64,000 nt of DNA from Mermis nigrescens (lineage: Eukaryota > Nematoda > Enoplea > Mermithida > Mermithidae): positions 248,001-312,000 of the forward strand of contig JAVLUZ010000527.1 in NCBI GenBank assembly GCA_036768485.1, written 5' to 3'. Position numbers and translations under genes: made by a program. Below, one piece after another: positions 22,985 to 34,400 of the stretch. The notes beneath the pieces were generated by a model that was given only the letters and a program-made list of their open reading frames with translations, did no database searches and had not been told where the DNA came from. How positions within the stretch are numbered: position 1 is the first letter of the stretch; each line of letters starts with the position of its first letter.

Positions 22985-24491
22985 TATTAAAATTTTACAA
23001 AAATTTACAAAAATATTTCACACCTTGACAAAAATATTTCACAACTTGACAACAAATTTCCACAACTTGACAAAAAATTTTCACAACTTGACAAAAAATT
23101 TCCACGACTTGACAAAAAATTTTCACAACCTGACAAAAAATTTTCACAGATTGACAAAAAATTTTCACAACTTGACAAAAAAATTTCACAACTTGACAAA
23201 AAATTTTCATAACTTGACAAAAGTACTATGCTTAAGGACGTAAAAATATTTCACATCTTGACAAAAAATTTCCACAACTTGACAAAAAATTTACATAACG
23301 TGACAAAAAATTTTCACAACTTGACAAAAATATTTCACACCTTGACAAAAAATTTCCACAACTTGACAAAAAATTTTCACAACTTGACAAAAAATTTTCA
23401 CAACGTGACAAAAAATTTCAACAACTTGACAAAAATATTTCACACCTTGACAAAAAATTTCCACAACTTGACAAAAAATTTTCACAATTGATAAAAAATT
23501 TTCACAACGTGACAAAAAATTTCAACAACTTGACAAAAATATTTCACAACTTGACAAAAAATTTCCAGAACGTGACAAAAATATTTCGCAACTTTACAAA
23601 AATTTTTCACAAGTTTTCAGTAGTATGCTGACCCATGCAAATGAATGGAAGACGAGACATACACGGGAGGGGACCTAAATGGAACAGTTCCTGGGAATTG
23701 ATGAAAATTATATTTTTCGCTGCAATGACTGTAAATTAACGCAGCTTTTACGCTACATTTTATGCCTATTTTTGAGACTGAAGGCTGACCTCTAGAACTG
23801 CTATTATATACGGGTGATATGCTCAAAAATCCTCAAAAAACACTTGAAATGACTGCGAATTTTTTTCATGTTATTTTCGCGATTTTATGTCAGCCTTTTG
23901 AAGATTTGTCATATCGTATTTGTCTTTATCAAATATGCAGAAACAGATCACATTTGCAGCCTATCCGATATATTCGCTGATCTATGTGGCTGCCTCGTTC
24001 ATTTTTACTGTAATTTTAGCAACTTTTCGCGATTAATGTTCTACTGAATGACTGGCAGATGAAGCAAAATTAGTTGAACATCATTCGTGACTTGTTGTGT
24101 ACGTGCTTTCTTCGAATAATAAATAAAACATAAGTACGTCACAACGAGACATGCACGTGGGGGGGCATCTCGGCATATAAAAATAGGGAATTTAAGGTGA
24201 AAAATGCGGAAATCGGAAAAATGATTGAAATTTAGTTTTTATGCTTTTTTAGCAAAAAAATTCATCGACACCACCCCCAGATCGATCATGCAACCTGAGG
24301 AACAACACTGTAAGACAGACCATGATATAACAGGCGGTGCGGTGGGAGCCCCCTTACACACCCCTCCTTTCCCGTGTTCTATAAGGTTGCTCCCTCAGCT
24401 TACCTCTGGGAGCAGATTTTTACGTCATCGCCTATGTTATAACACAGCCTATCCTACAGCGTTGCACCCCAGGGTCACAGCCATTACTACT
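22985..24491 (-). repeat. right terminal inverted repeat of the Polinton
   Basis: Inverted counterpart of 15512-16795. It is longer than the left arm, mainly because its 21-bp array has more units, and it contains a private segment at about 24140-24230. Confidence 0.82.
23005..23615 (-). repeat. tandem array of a 21-bp unit, right Polinton arm
   Basis: Inverted counterpart of 16457-16785 with roughly twice as many units. It holds variant units (CACACCTTGAC, CACAACGTGAC, CACGACTTGAC) in a higher-order order, and the interruption GTACTATGCTTAAGGACGT at about 23222. Confidence 0.92.
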
Positions 24492-24497
24492 CTTATG
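24492..24497. repeat. right target-site duplication of the Polinton
   Basis: CTTATG directly after the element end, followed by TATGG. Removing the element and one copy gives GGCTGC...CTTATGTATGGTT, close to uninterrupted relatives such as the minus strand of 11102-11136. Confidence 0.88.
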
Positions 24498-26150
24498 TAT
24501 GGTTGCGATTCCGTCGTTCGCAAAATAACATGAATAGCTTATTCCTTGTAACGAAACGATTACTAATTTGATAACAACATAATGTACATTTTGACGCTAG
24601 CGTGGCATGCATTGCTATTGAACTGCAAATTAACAACATGCTGTGCTTGTCAAATTCATTTATCAAGACTTTGACGATTAGTTTCTTTTAGCGGAAATCC
24701 AATTTTTAGCAGATTTTCACTATTCCCGCTGGTAAAGATGTCTTTTTCATAGTCCCCTCCTTCTATGTCCCTAATAATGCGTAATTCCAAGTATATTCGT
24801 TCTTTTTTGTTCCATTGGAGCATTTTTCTTTGCTAGTACTCTACTTAGTTTTAATTAGCAGGATTTGAGTAGATCAATTAACGAATACATACGGTAAGAT
24901 GCCAGAATAATGACAGCAGATCAAGAATATGGAAAACAAGATTGTTCTGAACATAGCATTACCTAATTGAAACAAGACAATCTTACCTTATTCGAACAGA
25001 TCAAATGTTTTTAGAGTAAAGTTTACGCAACTACTCGCTGTAATGAAAACTTACATTTAGATTCATAATCCTGACGTTACGAAGAATATTTTGAAAAATA
25101 TTAAACTTGTCTACGCTTTGGAACTAACGTTAATTCTCAGTGTAACCTTTACACAATTGGTGAGTGTAAAGAAAAGTTACAGCCAGATTCGTGATTCTGA
25201 CGTTACGAAGAACATTTTGAAAAAATTAAGCTTCCCAACGCTCTGTAACTGAGGTTGATTTTCAGTGCAAACTTTACACATCTGCTCAGTGTAAAAAAAT
25301 TTTACAGTCAAATTTGTAATCCTGACGTTACGGAAAACATTTTGAAAAAATAAAGCTCTTGCAACGCTCTGAAAGTAAACTCAATATTCAGTGTAAACTT
25401 GATAAAACTAATAGGTGTAAAGAAACATACAGTCAGAATTGTAATTCTGGCTTACGGAGAACATTTTGATAAATAATTTACGTTTGCAAGGCTCTGGGAG
25501 TGAAATAATTTGTTGTGTAAACCTTACACCTATAGAATAACTCAAAATTTAGTGTAATCAAACGCGCCTACATGCATATGTGATCCTCGATGCTAAGTAC
25601 ATTTTCATAATTAGAATCATGTCCCACCCACACATGGGCGGGGGTAGGGGTTCGGGGGGTTGTACCCCCAAAAGTTGAAAACCCCCACAGATTATGTACT
25701 GTACACCTCCAAAATTCTATTTTTAGTAACATTCTTGATGATTTGACCCATCTTGACCCACCAGAATTTTTGTGCTGGTCATGCATGGTCCATTGAGTTT
25801 AAAGAAACGCGACCAAGTACGATGTATAACCCAGAGCCCTGCGCGGGGCGGGTCGGCTCGCCCCGCCCCGCAGGCCCGCGCGGGCTTTTTGCGGGGCGAG
25901 TCACACGGCTGGCGGGGCGGGCTTTATTTTCTAAAAATTTTGGCGGGGCGGGGCGGGCCTCTTTTTTTAAATTTTTGTTGTGCAAAAGGATACGTGCGCG
26001 AAATTGATTTCCATGCACAAGGTTTCGCGTAATAGACTATAGTTCTAAGTAATGCTCTGCTGCTCATTAATGAAATAGAACACATGGGGGCTGTTAAAAT
26101 AATACTAATTGAAATAATCCAGCTTTACCATGCATAAGCTTACATATATA

Positions 26151-26952
26151 CAGTGTTTCAAAAAAACGAAACCCATATTTGACCTTGTAATTTCCCAACG
26201 GCTCGCTCAATTTCAATGCAAATTGTTTTAAACGATATACAAAAACCTTCGTAAGAAACTTGCTAAGTTTCGTATCCGTAGCTTGCTCCGTTCTTGTGCA
26301 ACGCGCAATTGTGTAAAAGTCGTTTTCTTCATTAAATACAATGCGTGTTTAGAAATAAATCATGTGTTTGCAACGTTGTAGCTTTTAATCGAGTAAACAT
26401 TTTAGAATACGGTCTGCTCTATTAAAAAGCCTGTTTGTCTAGCTGTTAGCCTGTAAATTTTCGTACTATTTCGCTACTTGGTTCGAGAGTTATTGAGCTT
26501 TCGCCAAATGTCATTCCTTAGATCATTCACAAGCGCAAGCAACTCGCTGCTTATTTTGTCATTGCTGGCTCAATCGCCGAGGGAATGACCTTAGGCAAAA
26601 GCTCAATAGCTCTTGAACCAACAGACAAAATAAAATTAAAATTTAGAGGCAACTAGCTAGATAAATGAGCTTCTGATTAAAGCAAACCGTATTTCTAAAA
26701 TGTTCACTCGATCTAAAGCTACAACGTCGCAAACACATATTCATTTCTTATACGACACATTGTATTTAATGAAAAAAACGACTTTTACCTAAATGCGCGT
26801 TGTACAAGAACGAATAAAGCTGCGGAAACGAAACGTTGCAAGATCATCATGAAGGTTTTTATCAATTGATTAAAGCAAGTTGCATTCGAATTGAGCGATT
26901 CGTTTCGAAGTTACAAGGTCTGATATGGGTTTCGTTTTTTTGAAACACCCTG
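26151..26952. mobile_element. long-hairpin MITE, Tc1/mariner-like, TA target site
   Basis: The two halves are nearly perfect inverted copies of about 390 nt, centred near 26550. The ends CAGTGTTTCAAAAAAACG and the inverse of CAGGGTGTTTCAAAAAAACG sit between TA dinucleotides. A TA target with CAGGGTGTTTC-like ends is common for Tc1/mariner-derived MITEs. The left end lacks two bases relative to the right. Non-coding. Confidence 0.82.
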
Positions 26953-26974
26953 TATATATAGGTAGGCAGGTACC

Positions 26975-27245
26975 CACATACACACGTGGGCGTGGGGGTA
27001 TGGGGGCATGCATCCCCCCAGAAGTTGAAATACCCCCCAGAAATCAAAATACCCCCCAGAAAATTTTTTTTGCTTTTTCAGCAATTTTTTGATGCCATTG
27101 GATAGTGCTTGATGAGAAACGTCGAAAAATGGTGTTTTTTGCCATACGACCACTTTTAAGACCATTTTTTGACCTTTAAAAATTTTTTTCAGCCCCCCGC
27201 CCAGAAATTTTTTCACCCCCAGAATTTCGGTGCTGCCCACCTATG
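26975..27245 (-). repeat. dispersed repeat R-B
   Basis: Inverted copy inside hAT element 1, directly beside the Tc1-like hairpin. Confidence 0.8.
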
Positions 27246-28377
27246 CCTACACATATGTAGGTACACACTATGTCCTTACATAAGGTAGACAATCATCTAT
27301 AGGATTTGAGTAATGGCGAGCATTGGGATCTGGGTTGTCGCCTGGGATCCAGCAGACCCCCAAAATTGATTTTGTTGTGCTAGTTTTGGCGATTTCGCCC
27401 CATCAGACCCCTCAGAATTTTAGCAATCAGCAGTGCAAGATTATGCCTTTTGCAGCTTACCTACATACCTAACTACACCTATCACAGTAACATCATTGTT
27501 GTTCCAATAAAGTTTATTGCTGTAAGACATCAGCTCTTATTCAATTTACAAAATTGCATTGCACTCATTTACATTGAAGATTTCGTATCACTCATTGTCC
27601 GGTTCTTTATCTTCTTGCATTCTGGCTCCTTTTTGACCAGAAATGGATACATGGAGTACATGAAAAAATTTTGCGGTGCGGGGCGGGCCTAATTTTTGTA
27701 ACATTACTGGCGGGGCGGGTCTAAGGAGCTGCGGGCGGGGCGGGCTTTATTTCTTTCTTGGCGGGGTGGGTCAAAAATTTCGGCCCGCGCAGGGCTCTGG
27801 TATAACCACTGAAATTTATCTTATTTTTAGAATAGTTCGCAACATCCGTTCCATACCTGGAGTAGTTGACAGACAAAAATGGTCAAAAACTAGTTTTTCA
27901 CCTTAGTCTAAACTTTAAACCACTATAACTAATTCTGCACTGAGCCCAAAGAAACGGCTCCAAACGCGAGGCAAACATGAACAAGTCGAAAACTCGAGCA
28001 ATACGTGTCATTTAACCCCCAGATTTAAATACCCTTTACTGTCTCACACGAGAACTAATGCGAAATTTGAAAAAAAACAAAAAAATGACATCTGGAAAAT
28101 TTTATCCTCTACAATTCTATGTCATTAAATTGTTTGAGGCAATTCATACTCAGTCTCTAAAAGCCGTTTGAAGTTGTCATAACTTTACAACAATACAATA
28201 CACGCTCATTACAAACTCGGTATTGAGTGTGAACAAAAAAGGGCATATCCTAATTTTTTATGATCTTAGTTTTAAAAATATTGAACCTCTAAGATGTGTT
28301 CCGTTGTAACTGAAGGGGTAGACATATTTATATAAGGGCCGGGGTACCCATGTATATTACAGGTACGCGCTACCTAT

Positions 28378-29358
28378 GTACGATAAGAATCTATTAAAAT
28401 GTTTGACTTCCTCTAAGTAATGCAAAATCGACGTTAGCGTGTATGTGCATGTTTTCTGCGGCCTCTAAAAAGCCTTCAACTCGAAACACTTTTAATCATT
28501 CACAGAAGAGCTTATGATGAAATTTTAATACATGTATCAAAATTTTTGTATGTAGCTGCTTCGAATATCGCCTTTTACATACTAAGTTAAACGAAACGAA
28601 CAGTATGTATGTAGATCTAAAACGGCGTATGCATGCCCTATTTTAGGCCGCAACCAAAGTAATTTATTATTGTTCATTATTACATCAGTATTGTACATGC
28701 ACACGCACATATAAGCACGTTGTCAAAAAACATGATTATATTAATAAAAAAGTAGCAAGCAGTGATAAACTCATTGGAAGTCGTTAGATATAAATTTGCA
28801 ACGCACGAAAGTTCGCAGAAATGAAGCGAGGAGACATTGCGCATGAAAAATACTTGTAATGCAGATTTGGCATCGTTAAAAACGAACAAAGATGTAGGTA
28901 AATAGCTATGATAATTACATAGGTATGTTTCAGAAAAAAATCATCGGTACAATTCAATCGAAAAGACAGCGTTATATACTTGGTACTGTAATCGGAAAAA
29001 CAAAAGTTCACTTCTATTGTTCCAACAGAGACACGCAAGACTTCAACAGAAATGCTGCTATAGCCGAATAATGAATGTTCAGGACCGATTTTAGGTAGGT
29101 AGTTTTTTCAGCAAATATTTAGCGCCGAAAATTGCTTTTCGACAATCTTCTGTCTTAAGAAACTTAAAAAGCTTGTGATTTGATTAAGAACCTACTTCAA
29201 TTAAGCTGCAGAGAAAAAATCATTTCAAGCCGAAGATTGAAAAACGGACAGCAAGTAGAAGGAACGCTCCCAAAATAAATCGGTCGAGATAAAAAACCCT
29301 CAATTTTTGAACGATCCAATGATAATGCATTGTTTAATGTACAAGCTTCTTAAGGTAT
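28378..29358. other. intergenic stretch, nothing recognised
   Basis: AT-rich DNA between LE1 copy A and hAT element 2. Its open frames are short and show no known motif. Confidence 0.5.
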
Positions 29359-29366
29359 ACATACCA

Positions 29367-30533
29367 CAGGGATGTGCCAGGTACCCGAACCCAAAAAACC
29401 CTACCTTTTTGGCAAACCCGAGCCCGAAGATCCCTGACTTTGAAACCCGAACCCGTATTCGAAACTTTTGCTGAAATTTTTAGGATACTTTCGGGTTTGG
29501 AAAAGCAATATGTTAAGACAAGTAAAGAAACTTAACAAGAATTTTTGTAGATAAAATACTTTTTGTTTTTTAATTCAATAATTACCTGTAACTTCTAAAA
29601 ATAATGCATTTTTCATATACAAGTTTTGTCACGTTTCTTCATGCAATTAACTCTTGATTAATTTATTGACATTAACCTACTGAGCAAGCTGTATACATAT
29701 GCATATGCTTTATACATTAGTAAGCCTCTTTACTGATAGTAATATCAATTATAATTTAGCGCACGAACACATGTAAATACATGCATATTTTTAAATATAT
29801 AGTATAATTTATGTAATGCCGCAGGCGAAACATAAACTTTTTTGCTGTTAAAAAGTAACAAAATATTTGGACATCTTAGCTTATAACAAAATTTATCATA
29901 AGTTTTTGACTAAATAATGATTAGTAAACTCTTGTTGACGAAGGATTGAAGCTTAAGGTGTAAAGCAGGGCAAGCAACATCTGTTGATTTGATAAAATTC
30001 GTGGGAATAGTTTCATAGTTTTATTATGTTTTCATCAGGATCAAGGTTTTATTCATGTATTTATTCTATTTATTTTATTTTATTCTGTATCTAAATTTTA
30101 TCAAGATTCTAAACACACGCTGTCTAATCTTGAAACCTAAATATCGAGTGTTTTTTTCAACTTTAATAAAATACGAAGTTAAAAAACTGATGCTCGTATT
30201 TTTAATTCTCCTTTCCATAAAAGAAAAACTTATTTCTTTACCTATGTTCGCAAGATAAGCTTGTTTTACAATTTTTGAATTTAGTTGAAAGGCTTTTTGC
30301 AAATATGCTGATGTTTATATAACTAAATTTGAAGTACATATTGCGTGTTTATATACATTATACATATACATACATCACATATACATACGTTACGTTGCAA
30401 CAAGAAGAAAATATGATTAGTGTTAAAACATAAAAAGCCAAATCCGATGTTTTTTAAATTTGTAAACCCGAACTCGAAGATTCAAAAATTTCAAACCAGA
30501 AAAATTTAAAAAATCGAACTCGACACATCCAAA
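29367..30533. mobile_element. hAT element 2, non-autonomous, 8-bp target duplication
   Basis: Left end CAGGGATGTGCC, right end GACACATCCAAA, flanked by ACATACCA at 29359-29366 and 30534-30541. The GGATGTG core is inverted at both ends, but the last three bases differ, so the right tip has diverged. Just inside are arrays of ACCCGA(A/G)CCC words (29380-29465, 30465-30525). The interior is AT-rich and has no recognised gene. A related end fragment lies at 48984-49140. Confidence 0.72.
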
Positions 30534-31282
30534 ACATACCAAACAAAAAGCGGCTCAAAATTTTAAAAGGGGTAGTCGGTCATTTTTATGAGGGAGAGAT
30601 AAACGCCCTTTTCTTTCTGGCCGAAAATGGCGAACAAAACATAAAAACGGTTTAAAATCCCAATTTTTGCGAAAAAATGTGGGGAATGACCGATATGATT
30701 TATGGGAACGCCTCTGTAAGATGCATGGTACATACATCCATACATTCGTTTCTCGCAAAAATAGCATTCCCTGAGATCAGGAAAACAAATCGCCTCCGCT
30801 ATTAAGTGCATCGATTGCGATAGTACTAGCAATGCAGAAGCCTTGACTTTCTTGTACTGGATATGCGTTGTTCAATATGTTATTTACAATTAGAGAAAAC
30901 ACGCACAACGCGATCGCTTAAAGAAATGAAACAATTGAAAATAAGATGGCTACATTAATGAATAAGTCGAAAAAGTCATGTCGATGATAACTTGGAGCAA
31001 AAAATAAATAATGCGCTAAAAAAGGGATAGGGGACTCCAACCCAAAGGCGGTGTTTCCCCATTCCCAGTCGAAAATTTTTAGACCTCCACCTATTTTTGA
31101 CAAAAACTTCAATTTTTTGGCCATTCTTAGATGCTTTTTCTGTTATTTTGAGCAAAAAATTGAAGGTCATTAACCCTCCTTTCCCCTCCTCTCAAAAATC
31201 GCTTGAGTGCGCCCACCGCTCGAAATTTCGGGCTGTTACACGTCTGCGTCCACGACTATTACTATGTATGCTATTGCTGAAA

Positions 31283-31408
31283 TCAGTCCTTCATCCCAGG
31301 AAGCAAAACTTTCCACCCGAACAGCGACTTGTCGAAACCACATGAAAATAAATTAGCATAAGGATTATTGTCCGACCAAGCAACGCACGACACCAGACGT
31401 TTATGACC
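31283..31408 (-). CDS. WDR37: WDR37 last exon
   Basis: Acceptor GATTTCAG before 31408; stop TGA at 31285-31283. Encodes [32 protein letters not shown] and KVLLPGMKD, matching the C-terminal blade NLFTCGFDRQAIGWNINIP of human WDR37. It is 42 codons including the stop and overlaps a longer but meaningless frame. Confidence 0.93.
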   Translation of the reverse strand, partial: GHKRLVSCVAWSDNNPYANLFSCGFDKSLFGWKVLLPGMKD

Positions 31409-34400
31409 CTGAAATCACCAATTCCGTTAGCAAGAAGCACTGTTTTTTTGTACAAGCCTTTTTGTACATGTACAAAGATCCCCGGAAAAGTCTTTGTACG
31501 AGCGAAAATTTTTTGTACATATAACGTATAGATATGCAATTGAATGTACACATTTTTACATACTACTAGATTGTTATCCGTGACCCGCACGCTTCGCAAA
31601 ATGTGTAACTTTGTCCTAAATTCAGCTGGTTATATTAGTTCGGCCCGAAACGCCAAAATTTTCATGAGACTTAGGTTGAAATTACACATAAAATTCGACT
31701 CAGCAAGTTAAAATGACTTGTGTTACACAATTATAAATAATAAGCGGTTGCAATGTGCTGACTGAATCTCATAATAGACACCAATTTGCTTATGAATTTA
31801 ATGCAACACAAAGATGAAAGAGTCAATTTTATCTCCAAACGGCAGAAAACAGTGCACAGTTGTTTAATAGTTCTTTTTTCTGCCTAAAATCTTTATAAAA
31901 CAGTGGAAATAGATGTAAAAGATGCTTCAATCTGTACAAAGCTGCTTACAGATAGATTTTGGAGTGTTTAATGCCCGCGCCTGGAGCTAAATAGAATGTA
32001 ATTATGATACTCGGCGCGAAGCGCCGAAAATTTTTAGAAATTTTGCTAAAAAATACTCCAAAAAACGTTAAAATTACTATTACTTTGCCCCAAAAAGTCT
32101 TTGTACATTGTACAAAGATGGCTCCGAAAATCTTTGTACGAGCCTCAAAATCTTTGTCTCGTACAAAAAAAAACAGTGGCAAGAAGGTATGCGAGTCTTT
32201 AGCGGACATGCACGTAGGGGTGGGGGAAGGAGGTTGGGTGGGGTCTAGATCAGACATGCACGTTAGGGAGGGGGTTTGGGGGATCCAAACCATACAATAG
32301 CAGCAAGAAAATCCAGGGGGAGTGAAACCACCAAAATTGCCAAAAATCGCCAAAAATGTACTAAAAATAGAATTCTGGGGTCTACAGTAATCTGCGGGGG
32401 GTTTTTCAAGTTCTGCGGGGGTGTATATACCCCGGACCCCCATGCCCATATGTGCTCCAGACCATAGATGCACAGCATAACCGATCCGGGGAAGAGGGTC
32501 AAAGTTGTGCTTTTTCGGTCAAAATGACCTTGCTAAAATAGCGTTAAAACTACGTCATTACACAGTTTCTAGTCAATTTGAAGCACTTATGAATAAAATT
32601 TTCAATTTTCATCCGTTTTTGGCCTAATACCGCCTCATTTTCACCACAAAATGTTCCATTCTTCCATTCTAGGGGTATATAGCATAGGTGGGCGCCACCA
32701 AAGTTTTGGGAAGGGGGATGCAAGATTTTTTCAAAGGTCAAAAAATGGCCTCAAAAATGGTGGTGTGGCGAGAAAACACCATTTTTCAACGTTTCTCATC
32801 GAGCACTATCCATTGGCATCAAAAAATTGCAAAAAAAAACAAAAAAAATTAAAATTGAATTCTGGGGGGGGGTGTTTCGGTTTCTGAACCTCCATGTGTA
32901 TGTCTGGTCCAGACCACAGGTGCGCAGCATGGCCCATCTGGGGGGAGTGAAGGGGATCAGCCGGTTTGGAAGGGGGGGGGTCAAAAATTTGACTTTTGGG
33001 CCAAAATGAATTGGAAAAATAGTATAAGCGTTAAAACTACGTTATTACACAGTTTATGGTCAATTTGAAGCCATTTTGAAGCAAATTTCAATTTTCATCC
33101 GTTTTTAGCCTTCATTTCGCCTCATTTGCCCTACAAAATTTTCCATTTTCCATTTTGGGGGTTTAGACCCTAAGCCCCTCCACGTGCATGTCAGGTCCAG
33201 ATTCCCCAGAATGAAAAAAATGGAGCATTTTCGCCCAGGCACGTAGCTGTGGGGGGACTGGGGGGTCCGGACCCGCCAAAATTCAGAAAAAACCGTAAAA
33301 ATACAACTTTTTACACGTTATTTTGTGCTATTTTTGGCTTAGACCCCCCAAAATTGGTGTTGGTACCCCTAAAATAGGAGGACCAGCTACGTGCCTGCTT
33401 TCGCCGCAGGAAATTGAGGCAAAATGAAGGCACATAACAGATGGAAATCGACAATTTTTCGCAAAAAGTGCTTTAAATTGACCATAAACTGTGTAATAAC
33501 GTAGTTTTAAGCTATTTTAGCGCTTATACAAGTTTTTGAGATCATTTTGGTCCAAAAAAGCTAAATTCTTGACCCTCCAGACCGGCTGACCCTCAAATTG
33601 GTCATGCTGCGCATCTATGGTATAGAACCTGAAAATAAAAAATGGCAAGTTTCTCGGGAAAATGAGGCAAAATGAAGGCGAAAAACGGAATAAAACTGAA
33701 AATTTTTTCAAAAAGTGATTCAAATCGACTAGAAACTGTGTATGCTATTTTAGCGCTTATACCAGTTTTTGAGGTCATTTCGGCATGAAAAAGCTCAATT
33801 CTTGACCGACCGAACCGGCTGACCCCCTAGATCGGCCATGTTGTGCACTTATGGTCTTTAGCATGATCCGACCATTGAACATTTTGCATTTGTCAAAGTA
33901 TTTCTACTTGAGATTTTTATTTGAATTACAGAAAAATTATAACGTATCGGATATTTAGAAACTTTGTTCGATTAATTTGATCTTACCTTCCTTGAAATAT
34001 TATTTTTTATAAGAAATCATACTACTAGTAGCGCATAATACAGAGTGGCTTAAAAAGGGCTAAAGCCCGATGTTACACGTCCTATTTTACTTCGACCAAT
34101 ATGAACGTAAAATGTTGAGACTTGTTGCATCAGATAAAATGTCGATGTTTAAGCCGTGCAAATAATTTTGGTTAGGTGCCAGCGGCCTGTGCGCTACGAA
34201 AATTTGTTTAAACACTATCCTAATCAATTTTAAATGCCGAAAGCTTGTTTGGCCCTGTCAGTTATTTGCTCACAGTTTTGACGATATCTTTCAGTTTCTC
34301 GCATGTATTGTAAAAAAATGCGCTTCCTGTTTTTGAATGCAACACGCGCTAATAGTTTTTCTAACTGGTCATATTGTCAAAAAATCCAATCAGTACTGTG

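Larger units (their letters stand above)
15512..24491. mobile_element. Maverick/Polinton, internally deleted, with 6-bp target duplication
   Basis: An 8,980-bp element. Its ends are exact inverted copies that begin AGTAGTAATGGCTGTG, and the direct duplication CTTATG flanks it on both sides (15506-15511 and 24492-24497). A 6-bp duplication, ends starting AG, terminal repeats over 1 kb and a protein-primed family-B DNA polymerase are the defining marks of Maverick/Polinton elements. Complete members are usually 15-20 kb with integrase, ATPase, protease and capsid genes. Only polymerase remnants are recognisable here, so this is a non-autonomous derivative. It sits inside a dispersed repeat whose interrupted sequence rejoins across the element. 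Confidence 0.9.
25832..27799. mobile_element. hAT element 1, non-autonomous, 8-bp target duplication
   Basis: Ends are CAGAGCCCTGCGCGGG and its inverse, flanked by GTATAACC at 25824-25831 and 27800-27807. The 8-bp duplication and CAG-starting ends are typical of hAT. Just inside each end is an array of GGGGCGGGC-type words (25845-25965 and 27670-27790). No transposase was seen. It contains a hairpin element (26151-26952) and an R-B repeat (26975-27245), and lies inside LE1 copy A. Confidence 0.88.
24690..28377 (-). mobile_element. complex element LE1, copy A (main part)
   Basis: Inverted relative to copies B and C. Its tip TACGCGCTACCTAT is at about 28360-28377, followed by the TTTACACTC blocks (28000-28260), hAT element 1 inserted, the roughly 130-bp units (25020-25560) and one inverted arm (24690-24850). 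Its partner arm is at 15150-15350, so the Polinton interrupts this copy's spacer. Confidence 0.65.

Noticed and set aside
22929..23515. CRISPR-like regular repeat array
   Set aside because: The repeats are contiguous without unique spacers, and the context is a eukaryotic transposon.
24225..24533. Frame with MQPEEQHCK shared by both Polinton arms
   Set aside because: The arms are near-identical inverted repeats, so the shared peptide is expected; length and frame differ after the first 30 codons.
25753..26032. Pro/Gly/Arg-rich open frames
   Set aside because: They translate the GGGGCGGGC arrays at the end of hAT element 1.
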